In this document: positions 1 through 5,822 of the stretch, piece by piece
How the letters are laid out: the number at the start of each line of letters is the position of its first letter
Position numbering within the stretch: position 1 is the first letter of the stretch
DNA from: Candidatus Omnitrophota bacterium
GTDB lineage: Bacteria; Omnitrophota; Gorgyraeia; Gygaellales; Profunditerraquicolaceae
NCBI GenBank assembly: GCA_018825725.1
Contig: JAHKBC010000145.1
Coordinates: 1-7,876, forward strand
Direction: 5' to 3'
Length of the DNA: 7,876 nt
Notes under the pieces: model-generated
Database searches by the model: none
Seen by the model: only the letters and a program-made list of their open reading frames with translations
What the model was told of the DNA's origin: nothing
Made by a program: the position numbers and the translations under genes

Positions 1-671
1 TCAACATTAAAACCTTCATAACAGCTAACAAAAGCAATAACCATACCGAAAATTAACGTCTTAAACAATCCGGTAAATAGATCTTTGAATTGCAAAGCCT
101 CAAAAGCAATATTCCAGTACATGCTAGAGGTAATCCCTAATTTGTAAACGCAAATCAACCACCCTCCCAGAATTCCTATAATATTAGCGTAAAGAGTCAA
201 AATAGGCAGCATAAGGCTTAAAGCCAAGAACCGTGGAACAACCAGGTATTTCACCGGGCTTGTAGCTAAGGTCTGCAAGGCATCAACCTGCTCGGTAACT
301 TGCATAGAACCAATCTCGGCGGTAATTGCCGCGCCCACCCTGCCTGCGACTACAAGCGAAGTTATTACCGGCCCGAGTTCCCTGACTATAGATAGAGAAA
401 CAAGGCTGGCAATATACATCTCCGAACCCATCCTGCGCATAAGATAAGAGATCTGAAAAGCAAATATAACACCAATGAATAATGAAATAAGGCCTACAAT
501 AGGCAGGCTGTCTGAGCCTGTTTTTCTTACCTGCTCAAGAAACCTGCGTGTTTTAAAAGGAGGCCTAAAAGTCCAATAAATAGTCTGTAAGGCCAGATTA
601 GTAAACCCACCTAAGAAAAAAACCAGATAAACAATGTTCCTTCCTATTAGGATATATAGGTACTTAAACAT
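1..671 (-). CDS. mlaE: MlaE-family ABC transporter permease, C-terminus cut by window edge
   Basis: This is the inner-membrane permease of an Mla-type ABC importer/exporter that moves phospholipids between the inner membrane and a periplasmic MCE-protein carrier. I translated 223 residues from the ATG at 671 to the left edge with no stop. The MlaE/Ttg2B family is usually about 260 residues, so roughly 35-40 are missing. Hydrophobic segments lie near residues 10-30, 55-77, 88-110, 148-175 and 197-217. The conserved family core is clear: SIVRELGPVITSLVVAGRVG (94-113), then AEIGSMQVTEQVDAL (118-132) and SPVKYLVVPR (138-147). The start is set by an AAGGAG Shine-Dalgarno 4 nt upstream that overlaps the clpC stop, which implies translational coupling to clpC. 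The expected partners, an MlaF-type ATPase and an MlaD-type MCE protein, would lie beyond the left edge. Family assignment is secure; the exact substrate is not shown. Confidence 0.93.
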   Translation of the reverse strand, partial: MFKYLYILIGRNIVYLVFFLGGFTNLALQTIYWTFRPPFKTRRFLEQVRKTGSDSLPIVGLISLFIGVIFAFQISYLMRRMGSEMYIASLVSLSIVRELGPVITSLVVAGRVGAAITAEIGSMQVTEQVDALQTLATSPVKYLVVPRFLALSLMLPILTLYANIIGILGGWLICVYKLGITSSMYWNIAFEALQFKDLFTGLFKTLIFGMVIAFVSCYEGFNV

Positions 672-682
672 TCAACTCCTTA
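671..682 (-). promoter_or_regulatory. clpC stop / mlaE ribosome-binding site overlap
   Basis: On the minus strand the clpC stop TAA (682-680) overlaps an AAGGAG Shine-Dalgarno (681-676), followed by a 4-nt spacer and the mlaE ATG (671-669). A ribosome ending on clpC is therefore placed to re-initiate on mlaE. There is no room for a separate promoter in the 8-bp gap, so mlaE is probably the second gene of a clpC-mlaE transcript. Confidence 0.8.
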
Positions 683-3091
683 TTCAAAATAAAGTTCGGT
701 CGCCTTACGCAAAACCTTGATCAGCGAGCCTTCTTTAAATTTTTTAGAAATTATCTCCGACGCCAAAGGATCCTCTAAAAACCTTTGGATTGTCCTTTTT
801 AGAGGCCGCGCTCCGAAAACCGGATCGAACCCTCTTTCAATAATCAAATCCTTGGCCTCCTGGGTAACTTCTAACGATAAGCCATGTTCCTTTAAACGCT
901 GGTTTACATAACCTATCTCGATATCTACAATCCACTGTAAGTCCTCCTTGACTAAAGACCTGAAAACAATAATATCGTCAATACGGTTTAAGAATTCCGG
1001 CTTAAAGGTGCGTTTTACCTCTTCCAGCAATTTCTCCTTCATCTCCTGGTAATTTACTTCTTCTTTATGGTCACGGAAACCTATTGAGCTGTTCTTCCGG
1101 ATTAATTCTGCTCCAACATTGGAAGTCATAATCACAATAGTATTCCTGAAATCAACCTTGCGGCCAAAACTATCTGTTAATCTTCCTTCTTCAAAAACCT
1201 GCAGGAGTAGATTAAAAACATCCGGATGAGCCTTTTCAATCTCATCTAGAAGAATTACCGCATAAGGCCTGCGCCTTACTCTCTCGGTAAGTTGCCCCCC
1301 CTCCTCATAACCCACATAACCCGGAGGAGCTCCAAGTAAACGCGAGACATTGATTTTCTCCATATACTCAGACATATCCAGCTGTAAAAGAGCACTTTCA
1401 TTACCAAACATGAATTCCGCCAAAGCCCTGGCTAAAAGAGTCTTGCCTACGCCCGTAGGGCCTAAAAAAACAAATGAACCTATAGGCCTTTTAGGGTCCT
1501 TTATGCCTGCGCGGGAACGCCTGACCGCATGGGCAATCGCTGATATAGCCTCCTCTTGCCCGACTACGTGCTTACGCAATTCGTCTTCGATTTTTAATAA
1601 TTTCTCGCTCTCCTTTTCCTCCAGCCTAAAGATAGGTATCCCTGTCCATTGCGATACGATCTTGGCAATATCTTCTTCATTAACCTCCGGACGCATCTTA
1701 TCCTTAGCCTGCGACCATTCCCGATTAAGTTCCTCTAATTCCTGGCGGGCGAGACGTTCCTGATCCCTTAATCCGGCAGCTTTTTCAAAATCCTGAGACT
1801 TGATTAAAATCTCTTTTTCTTTTCTAATATTCTCCATCTTCTCTTCGAGTTTTTTAACTTCCGGAGGCACAACTAGCACATTTAATCGCGCCCGCGATCC
1901 AGCCTCATCAATAAGGTCAATGGCCTTATCCGGTAAGAATCTACCGCTGATATAACGGTCAGAAAACTTAGCCGCTGCTTGAATGCCGCTATCGGTAAAA
2001 CTTACCTTGTGATGCGCCTCGTATTTATCACGCAGGCCTTTTAAAATCTCAATCGTCTGCTCTATTGAAGGAGGCTCGACCATAATCGTCTGAAACCTTC
2101 TTTCTAAAGCAGCATCCTTTTCGATATGCTTCCTGTATTCATCAAGGGTAGTTGCCCCGATACACTGAATCTCCCCGCGCGAAAGAGCGGGCTTCAAGAT
2201 ATTAGAAGCATCGATTGCTCCCTCAGCAGCTCCGGCGCCGACTAAAGTGTGTAATTCATCGATAAAAATAATAACGTCCTGCGAACGCTTGATTTCTTCC
2301 ATAACCGCCTTGATTCTTTCTTCGAATTGTCCGCGATATTTTGTTCCCGCAACCATAAGAGCCAAATCCAAAACCACTATCCGCTTATGCCTTAATACCT
2401 CGGGAACATTACCCTCGACAATAGCCTGGGCTAAACCTTCCACGATAGCAGTTTTACCTACCCCGGCTTCTCCAAGCAATACTGGATTATTCTTAGTCCT
2501 GCGGCCTAAAATCTGTATGACCCGTTCAATTTCATTTTTACGGTTAATTACCGGATCAAGCTTATCGTCTTTAGCTAAAGTAATCAAATCTCTGCCAAAA
2601 ACATCCAGGGCAGGGGTTTTAGTCTTAGCCTGATTCTGGTCCGATCCCGGAATAGCCGAACCTAAAACCTCCATAATCTTATTCCTAACTTGTTCCAAGT
2701 CCAAACCTAGATTTAAAATGACCTGCGATGCCACACCCTCTTCTTCACGAATAAGCCCTAACAAAAGATGCTCTGTGCCGATATAATTATGGCCGAGGCT
2801 TCTGGCTTCTTCTGCTGCCAGCTCCAAGGCCTTTTTCGCGCGCGGAGTAAAAGGTATGTCTCCAATAATCTGGGTTGCCGGACCGGGCTGAACCAACTTC
2901 TCTACCTCCAAACGTATATTCTCTAAAGAAGCCCCTAGTTTTTCAAGGACTACAGCCGCTACTCCTTCACCCTCACGGATTAAACCCAGGAGAATATGTT
3001 CGGTCCCGATGTAATCGTGATTAAAACGCCTGGCTTCCTCTTTAGCCAGAATAATTACTTTCCTTGCCCTTTCAGTGAAACGATTAAACAT
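680..3091 (-). CDS. clpC: ATP-dependent Clp protease ATP-binding subunit ClpC
   Basis: This is a cytosolic Hsp100 AAA+ unfoldase that feeds substrates to ClpP. At 803 residues it has normal ClpC length. Two Clp-N repeats cover about 1-72 and 77-145, and each carries the GTEH motif (29-32 and 105-108). E31 and E107 align with the B. subtilis ClpC phosphoarginine-binding glutamates E32 and E106. AAA1 has Walker A GEAGVGKT (207-214), pore loop KYRG (251-254), Walker B IIFIDE (274-279) and ERRF (330-333). A middle coiled coil with a UVR motif spans about 412-460. AAA2 has Walker A GPTGVGKT (544-551), pore GYVGY (591-595), Walker B ILLDE (613-617) and sensor-2 GARPLKR (760-766). The IGF at 670-672 matches the ClpP-docking loop. 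The ATG at 3091 is fixed by AGGAGG 5 nt upstream. An unusual point is I580, where the EKH(x)xSRL motif normally has histidine. It follows mcsA-mcsB but has its own 120-bp leader. Confidence 0.97.
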   Translation of the reverse strand: MFNRFTERARKVIILAKEEARRFNHDYIGTEHILLGLIREGEGVAAVVLEKLGASLENIRLEVEKLVQPGPATQIIGDIPFTPRAKKALELAAEEARSLGHNYIGTEHLLLGLIREEEGVASQVILNLGLDLEQVRNKIMEVLGSAIPGSDQNQAKTKTPALDVFGRDLITLAKDDKLDPVINRKNEIERVIQILGRRTKNNPVLLGEAGVGKTAIVEGLAQAIVEGNVPEVLRHKRIVVLDLALMVAGTKYRGQFEERIKAVMEEIKRSQDVIIFIDELHTLVGAGAAEGAIDASNILKPALSRGEIQCIGATTLDEYRKHIEKDAALERRFQTIMVEPPSIEQTIEILKGLRDKYEAHHKVSFTDSGIQAAAKFSDRYISGRFLPDKAIDLIDEAGSRARLNVLVVPPEVKKLEEKMENIRKEKEILIKSQDFEKAAGLRDQERLARQELEELNREWSQAKDKMRPEVNEEDIAKIVSQWTGIPIFRLEEKESEKLLKIEDELRKHVVGQEEAISAIAHAVRRSRAGIKDPKRPIGSFVFLGPTGVGKTLLARALAEFMFGNESALLQLDMSEYMEKINVSRLLGAPPGYVGYEEGGQLTERVRRRPYAVILLDEIEKAHPDVFNLLLQVFEEGRLTDSFGRKVDFRNTIVIMTSNVGAELIRKNSSIGFRDHKEEVNYQEMKEKLLEEVKRTFKPEFLNRIDDIIVFRSLVKEDLQWIVDIEIGYVNQRLKEHGLSLEVTQEAKDLIIERGFDPVFGARPLKRTIQRFLEDPLASEIISKKFKEGSLIKVLRKATELYFE

Positions 3092-3102
3092 ACTACCCTC
3101 CT
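3092..3102 (-). promoter_or_regulatory. clpC ribosome-binding site
   Basis: A perfect AGGAGG (3102-3097 on the minus strand) lies 5 nt before the clpC ATG at 3091. The base at 3102 is also the last base of the 3' arm of the hairpin at 3102-3133, so the Shine-Dalgarno abuts a stable stem. The block AGGAGGGTAG is also found before ilvE (minus strand 5656-5647), so the similarity of the two leaders includes the translation start region. Confidence 0.75.
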
Positions 3103-3133
3103 AAATTGCTGCACCGATAGGTGCAGCAATTTA
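3102..3133 (-). promoter_or_regulatory. Perfect 13-bp hairpin next to the clpC Shine-Dalgarno
   Basis: The arms at 3102-3114 (TAAATTGCTGCAC) and 3121-3133 (GTGCAGCAATTTA) are perfect reverse complements with a 6-nt loop, CGATAG on the plus strand. On the transcript the loop with its closing pair reads CCTATCGG. That 8-mer is exactly complementary to CCGATAGG of the upstream dyad (minus strand 3167-3160), so two mutually exclusive folds are possible. There is no T-run after the stem in the clpC direction, so it is not a classic intrinsic terminator. Its position suggests a role in mRNA stability or translation, or membership of a palindromic repeat family. Confidence 0.7.
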
Positions 3134-3169
3134 CTCCGATAGCAATAATATAATACTTACCTATCGGAG
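3134..3169 (-). promoter_or_regulatory. Dyad element A upstream of clpC (9-bp arms, 18-nt spacer)
   Basis: The arms CTCCGATAG (3134-3142) and CTATCGGAG (3161-3169) are perfect reverse complements separated by 18 nt. A related element with the same 18-nt spacer lies upstream of ilvE (5733-5768). 13 of 18 spacer positions agree, including ATAATAC (3150-3156), which reads GTATTAT in the direction of clpC and could be a -10 hexamer. No good -35 is visible 16-18 nt further upstream. A partial third copy of the arm, CCTATCCG, is at 3184-3191. It could be an operator around a promoter, the stem of a leader RNA, or a dispersed repeat. The dyad itself is certain; the function is inference. Confidence 0.55.
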
Positions 3170-3211
3170 CTAAATTATCTTTACCTATCCGCGACAGTTT
3201 CGAATATCTGT

Positions 3212-4261
3212 TTATTTTCCTAACCTACTCCTAATCAACTCTGCCCTTTTAATATCTCTCTCCTGCGAAGAGAGTTTACGTTTCTCCAACTTTTGCAAGT
3301 GCGCGGGTAAAATCATAATAAATAATTCATTTACCCTGGCTCTATCCATATCCTTAATTATTCCCAGGTCCGAACCCAGCCTAACCATAGATAATAATTC
3401 AATAGTTTCTTGGCTGGAAATAATATGCGCGTTCTGGATAATTCCGTAACTGCGGTGAATCTTATCTTCCAACATCGCCCGGTTCTGATTAAGCATTATT
3501 TCCCGAGCCTGAGTCTCCTGCTCAATGATCTGACGGATTAACCCATTGAGGTTCTCCAGGATTTCATTCTCACTATGTCCCAAGGAAACCTGATTTGAAA
3601 CCTGGAAGAAATTACCGCTGGCCTGAGTACCTTCCCCGTATAATCCGCGGGCGGTAAACTGCAATTTAGATATTGCAGCCAGAACCTGGTTTATCTGCCT
3701 GCTCATCACCAAGGCAGGCAGATGCAGCATTACCGAGCCGCGCATACCTGTTCCGGTATTTGTAGGGCATGCCGTTAGATATCCCCAAGTAGAAGAATAA
3801 GCAAAGGGTAACTCCTGGGAAAGAAAGTCATCTATTTTATTCATAATATTCCAACCCTCGAAAAGATTAAAACCTGATTGCATCACCTGCGCGCGTATAT
3901 GGTCTTCTTCATTGACCATAATTGAAATTATTTCTTCGTCATCGACTATAACAGCCTTGGAATCAGTTTTTTGAGCATGTTCATGGGACATCAGGTGCCT
4001 CTCAATCAAGAACTGTTTATCCACCGCATCCATATCTGCCAGGTGGAAAATAGTAGTTTCTTTCAGGTAATCTATTCTTTTTGCCGCCACCTCAATAATA
4101 TCCAAAATATCCTTACTCTGCTTTTTATTCGCCCACTGAGGAAAAGAACTTTTCTCTATGTTTCTGGCCAAGCGCACGCGGCTGGAGATTACGATATCCG
4201 AATGAGGCCCTGTGCCTTTAAGCCATTCAGTAGTATGATTTAGAAAGTCGTTAATCTGCAT
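3212..4261 (-). CDS. mcsB: Protein-arginine kinase McsB
   Basis: McsB transfers phosphate from ATP to arginine side chains of client proteins in the cytosol, which marks them for ClpC-ClpP. It has the ATP:guanido phosphotransferase (creatine/arginine kinase) fold. The 349 residues compare with about 350-365 for the family. Visible motifs are SSRVRLARN (26-34), NEEDHIR (117-123, acidic catalytic segment), CPTNTGTGMRGSVMLHLPAL (165-184, with the reactive cysteine C165) and GLYGEGTQASGNFFQVSNQ (207-225, with E210). RDIKRA (335-340) is the RDxxRA motif that binds phosphoarginine allosterically and separates McsB from metabolic arginine kinases. The ATG at 4261 is preceded by AAGGAT with an 8-nt spacing, 15 bp after the mcsA stop, so both are read from one transcript. 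Catalytic and regulatory residues all appear intact. Confidence 0.96.
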   Translation of the reverse strand: MQINDFLNHTTEWLKGTGPHSDIVISSRVRLARNIEKSSFPQWANKKQSKDILDIIEVAAKRIDYLKETTIFHLADMDAVDKQFLIERHLMSHEHAQKTDSKAVIVDDEEIISIMVNEEDHIRAQVMQSGFNLFEGWNIMNKIDDFLSQELPFAYSSTWGYLTACPTNTGTGMRGSVMLHLPALVMSRQINQVLAAISKLQFTARGLYGEGTQASGNFFQVSNQVSLGHSENEILENLNGLIRQIIEQETQAREIMLNQNRAMLEDKIHRSYGIIQNAHIISSQETIELLSMVRLGSDLGIIKDMDRARVNELFIMILPAHLQKLEKRKLSSQERDIKRAELIRSRLGK

Positions 4262-4276
4262 AGCATATCCTTGCTT

Positions 4277-4774
4277 TTAAGCCTTTTCTTTTTTTTCCAA
4301 ATCTTTGATTACATCCCTTATCCGGGCGGCATCTTCAAATTGTTCGTTTTCAATCGCCTTCTGAAGCGACTGGCGCAATTCCTGCATTTCAGAATTTTTC
4401 TTAACATCCTTAGCTACTCCTACGGGGGCTTTGCCCGCATGCACACCTGAACCGTGAATCCTTTTTAAAAGCGGAGCCAAATATTTCTTAAACGCATTAT
4501 AGCAATCGCTGCAACCCAGGCGGCCGACTTTTTTAAACTCCTTAAAATTAAGCCCGCAGTTAGGGCATTTTATTTCCGGAGAATCTTTTTCTTCGGGAAC
4601 CTTGCCGAACTCGGTAAGGCCAGCTAATAAATCCGCCAGGCCAAATTGCTGTTCCATTTGAACGCTCTTATTCCTGGCGCACTCCTCGCATAAATGCAAC
4701 TCGTTCATCTGGTCGTCAATTATTTCGGTCAGATGCACCGTAGCCTGATTCTTATTACATATATTACAAAGCAT
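4277..4774 (-). CDS. mcsA: McsA, zinc-finger/UVR activator of McsB
   Basis: McsA is the cytosolic partner that binds and stimulates the McsB arginine kinase. The 165 residues match the usual size of about 160-185. Four CxxC pairs form two zinc sites: C3/C6 with C29/C32, and C70/C73 with C88/C91. The family segment HGSGVHAGKAP lies at 107-117, and a C-terminal UVR motif (about 131-163, with QFEDAARIRD at 145-154) resembles the UVR motif in ClpC. The start ATG (4774-4772) shares its A with the last base of the ilvE stop TAA. An AAGGAG lies upstream inside the end of ilvE, so translation is probably coupled to ilvE. In Firmicutes the preceding gene is ctsR; here it is an aminotransferase. Confidence 0.95.
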   Translation of the reverse strand: MLCNICNKNQATVHLTEIIDDQMNELHLCEECARNKSVQMEQQFGLADLLAGLTEFGKVPEEKDSPEIKCPNCGLNFKEFKKVGRLGCSDCYNAFKKYLAPLLKRIHGSGVHAGKAPVGVAKDVKKNSEMQELRQSLQKAIENEQFEDAARIRDVIKDLEKKEKA

Positions 4775-5643
4775 TAATACCTTACTCCTTCTCTCTTAGT
4801 AAGTTCCTTGAATTTCTTAATTAGGGCGAGGGTAATTTTTCCTGGACGACCTTCACCAATAACCCTGCCGTCAACCTTGACCACGGGGATAATCTCAGCC
4901 GCAGTTCCGGTTAAAAAACATTCATCGGAAATGTATACCTCATGCCGGGTCACCACATGTTCATGTACGGGCACATCGCTCTTTCTGGCTATTTCTAAAA
5001 CCGCGTCCCGGGTAATCCCGCGCAGGCTTCCCATGCATTGCGGCGGAGTATAGAGATGTTTCCTTTTAACCAGAAAAATATTATCACCCGTGCATTCTGC
5101 AACATACCCTAACGAATCCAGCATAATAGCCTCGTTGTATCCGGAATTCACCGCCTCAATCTTAGCCAGGATATTGTTAAGATAATTTAAAGATTTTATC
5201 TGGGGATTTAAAGCCTCGGGCAGATTTCTTACCGTAGGCACAGTAATGATCTCCAGGCCTTGCTTGTAGAATTTCTCCGGATAAAGGGTTATTCTGTCGG
5301 TAATAATTATCACCGCGGCATGACCGATACACTTGCGCGGGTCAAGCCCAAGATCGCCTTCTCCGCGTGTTACCACCAGGCGGATATAAGCATCATTTAG
5401 ATGGTTGGTTTTAAGAGTCTGCACAACAGCCTTTGCCATCTCATCCTTACTCATGGGTATTTTAAGCATAATACTGTGCGCGGATTCATAAAGACGCTCT
5501 ACATGTTCCTTCAGTTTAAAAACCAAGCGGCCATAAGCGCGAATACCTTCAAATACTCCATCGCCATAAAGCAGGCCATGGTCAAAAACCGAAATTTTAG
5601 CCTCGTTCTTTTCGTAAAACTTGCCATTGATATAAACTTTCAT
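4774..5643 (-). CDS. ilvE: Branched-chain amino acid aminotransferase (class IV, PLP)
   Basis: This is probably the cytosolic enzyme exchanging the amino group between glutamate and the 2-oxo acids of leucine, isoleucine and valine. The 289 residues fit the fold-type IV PLP aminotransferases. FDHGLLYGDGVFEGIRAYG (20-38) is the family N-terminal signature. PQIKSLNYLNN (147-157) holds the Schiff-base lysine K150. AECTGDNIFLV (182-192) and FLTGTAAEIIPV (243-254) form the PLP and phosphate contacts. GDLGLDPRKC (96-105) and FEGIRAY favour branched-chain specificity over D-amino-acid aminotransferase or aminodeoxychorismate lyase, but specificity cannot be proved by eye. An AAGGAGG lies 7 nt before the ATG at 5643. 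It is the first gene after a 179-bp structured leader and overlaps mcsA by one base, so it leads an ilvE-mcsA-mcsB unit. Confidence 0.9.
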   Translation of the reverse strand: MKVYINGKFYEKNEAKISVFDHGLLYGDGVFEGIRAYGRLVFKLKEHVERLYESAHSIMLKIPMSKDEMAKAVVQTLKTNHLNDAYIRLVVTRGEGDLGLDPRKCIGHAAVIIITDRITLYPEKFYKQGLEIITVPTVRNLPEALNPQIKSLNYLNNILAKIEAVNSGYNEAIMLDSLGYVAECTGDNIFLVKRKHLYTPPQCMGSLRGITRDAVLEIARKSDVPVHEHVVTRHEVYISDECFLTGTAAEIIPVVKVDGRVIGEGRPGKITLALIKKFKELTKREGVRY

Positions 5644-5657
5644 TATCTACCCTCCTT
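5644..5657 (-). promoter_or_regulatory. ilvE ribosome-binding site
   Basis: AAGGAGG (minus strand 5657-5651) is followed by a 7-nt spacer and the ilvE ATG at 5643. It is a strong site and supports this start. The surrounding bases resemble those before clpC (AGGAGGGTAG in both). Confidence 0.75.
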
Positions 5658-5669
5658 GAGCACCTTAAT

Positions 5670-5692
5670 AATGCCTGCCTTTGGCAGGCATT
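5670..5692 (-). promoter_or_regulatory. Perfect 10-bp hairpin in the ilvE leader
   Basis: The arms AATGCCTGCC (5670-5679) and GGCAGGCATT (5683-5692) are perfect reverse complements around a TTT loop on the plus strand. No T-run follows in either direction, so it does not look like an intrinsic terminator. On the ilvE transcript ATGCCTG (5691-5685) could instead pair with CAGGCAT (5762-5756), which straddles the upstream dyad. This parallels the arrangement before clpC. The GCCTGCC...GGCAGGC type of palindrome is also common as a dispersed repeat in uncultured bacteria, so a repeat origin is an alternative. Confidence 0.65.
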
Positions 5693-5700
5693 CAGCGAAA

Positions 5701-5735
5701 CTCCGCGCTAGCGGAGATTGAGCGCAAATATGCGC
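5701..5735 (-). other. Two short tandem stem-loops in the ilvE leader
   Basis: CTCCGC/GCGGAG (5701-5706 and 5711-5716, loop GCTA) and GCGCA/TGCGC (5722-5726 and 5731-5735, loop AATA) are two adjacent short perfect inverted repeats. The second runs into the left arm of dyad element B. Together with the hairpin at 5670-5692 they make the 5' leader of ilvE almost continuously foldable. Each is short enough to be chance on its own. Confidence 0.4.
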
Positions 5736-5768
5736 CGACAGCTATATCATAATACATGCCTGTCGGAG
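5733..5768 (-). promoter_or_regulatory. Dyad element B upstream of ilvE (homologous to the clpC dyad)
   Basis: The arms CGCCGACAG (5733-5741) and CTGTCGGAG (5760-5768) pair over seven inner positions and the outer one, with one mismatch, across an 18-nt spacer. Relative to element A the central stem pair changes from T:A to C:G on both sides, a compensatory change. The spacer keeps ATAATAC (5749-5755), reading GTATTAT toward ilvE, a possible -10. Similarity to element A continues about 20 bp past the right arm (13 of 20 positions by eye). A half-copy, AGTCGGAGT, is at 5806-5814. A shared operator, a structured leader RNA and a dispersed repeat are all possible. Confidence 0.55.
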
Positions 5769-5822
5769 TTAGTTCATCCTTATTTATCAACTTTTCTCCA
5801 CCAGCAGTCGGAGTAAATATTT

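Noticed and set aside
1350..2633. Plus-strand open frames at 1350-1763 and 2247-2633.
   Set aside because: They lie fully inside clpC on the opposite strand, show no recognisable domain, and the clpC frame is highly conserved; they are antisense shadows.
3102..3169. CIRCE (HrcA) or CtsR operator before clpC.
   Set aside because: The CIRCE arms (TTAGCACTC, 9-nt spacer) and the CtsR GGTCAAA heptads are both absent; the arms and the 18-nt spacer are different.
3134..3178. A full sigma-70 promoter for clpC using GTATTAT as -10.
   Set aside because: The -10-like hexamer is conserved between the two leaders, but no TTGACA-like -35 lies 16-18 nt upstream in either, so I kept it only as a possibility within the dyad entries.
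3693..3723. Inverted repeat ATCTGCCTG / CAGGCAGAT inside mcsB.
   Set aside because: It lies in the codons of a conserved protein segment just after the HLPAL motif and is explained by coding; chance is sufficient.
5670..5692. Rho-independent terminator between lolD and ilvE.
   Set aside because: The stem is good, but no T-run follows it on the minus strand, and it lies just upstream of the ilvE Shine-Dalgarno rather than right after lolD.
5401..5721. Plus-strand open frame crossing the ilvE 5' end and its leader.
   Set aside because: Most of it is antisense to ilvE, the remainder runs through the hairpin repeats, and there is no convincing ribosome site or family similarity.
5692..5757. A 21-codon minus-strand reading frame in the ilvE leader (ATG at 5757, TGA at 5694-5692) that might be a leader peptide.
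   Set aside because: It has no run of Leu, Ile or Val codons as a branched-chain attenuator would, only a poor ribosome site (AGG two bases from the ATG), and no counterpart in the related clpC leader.
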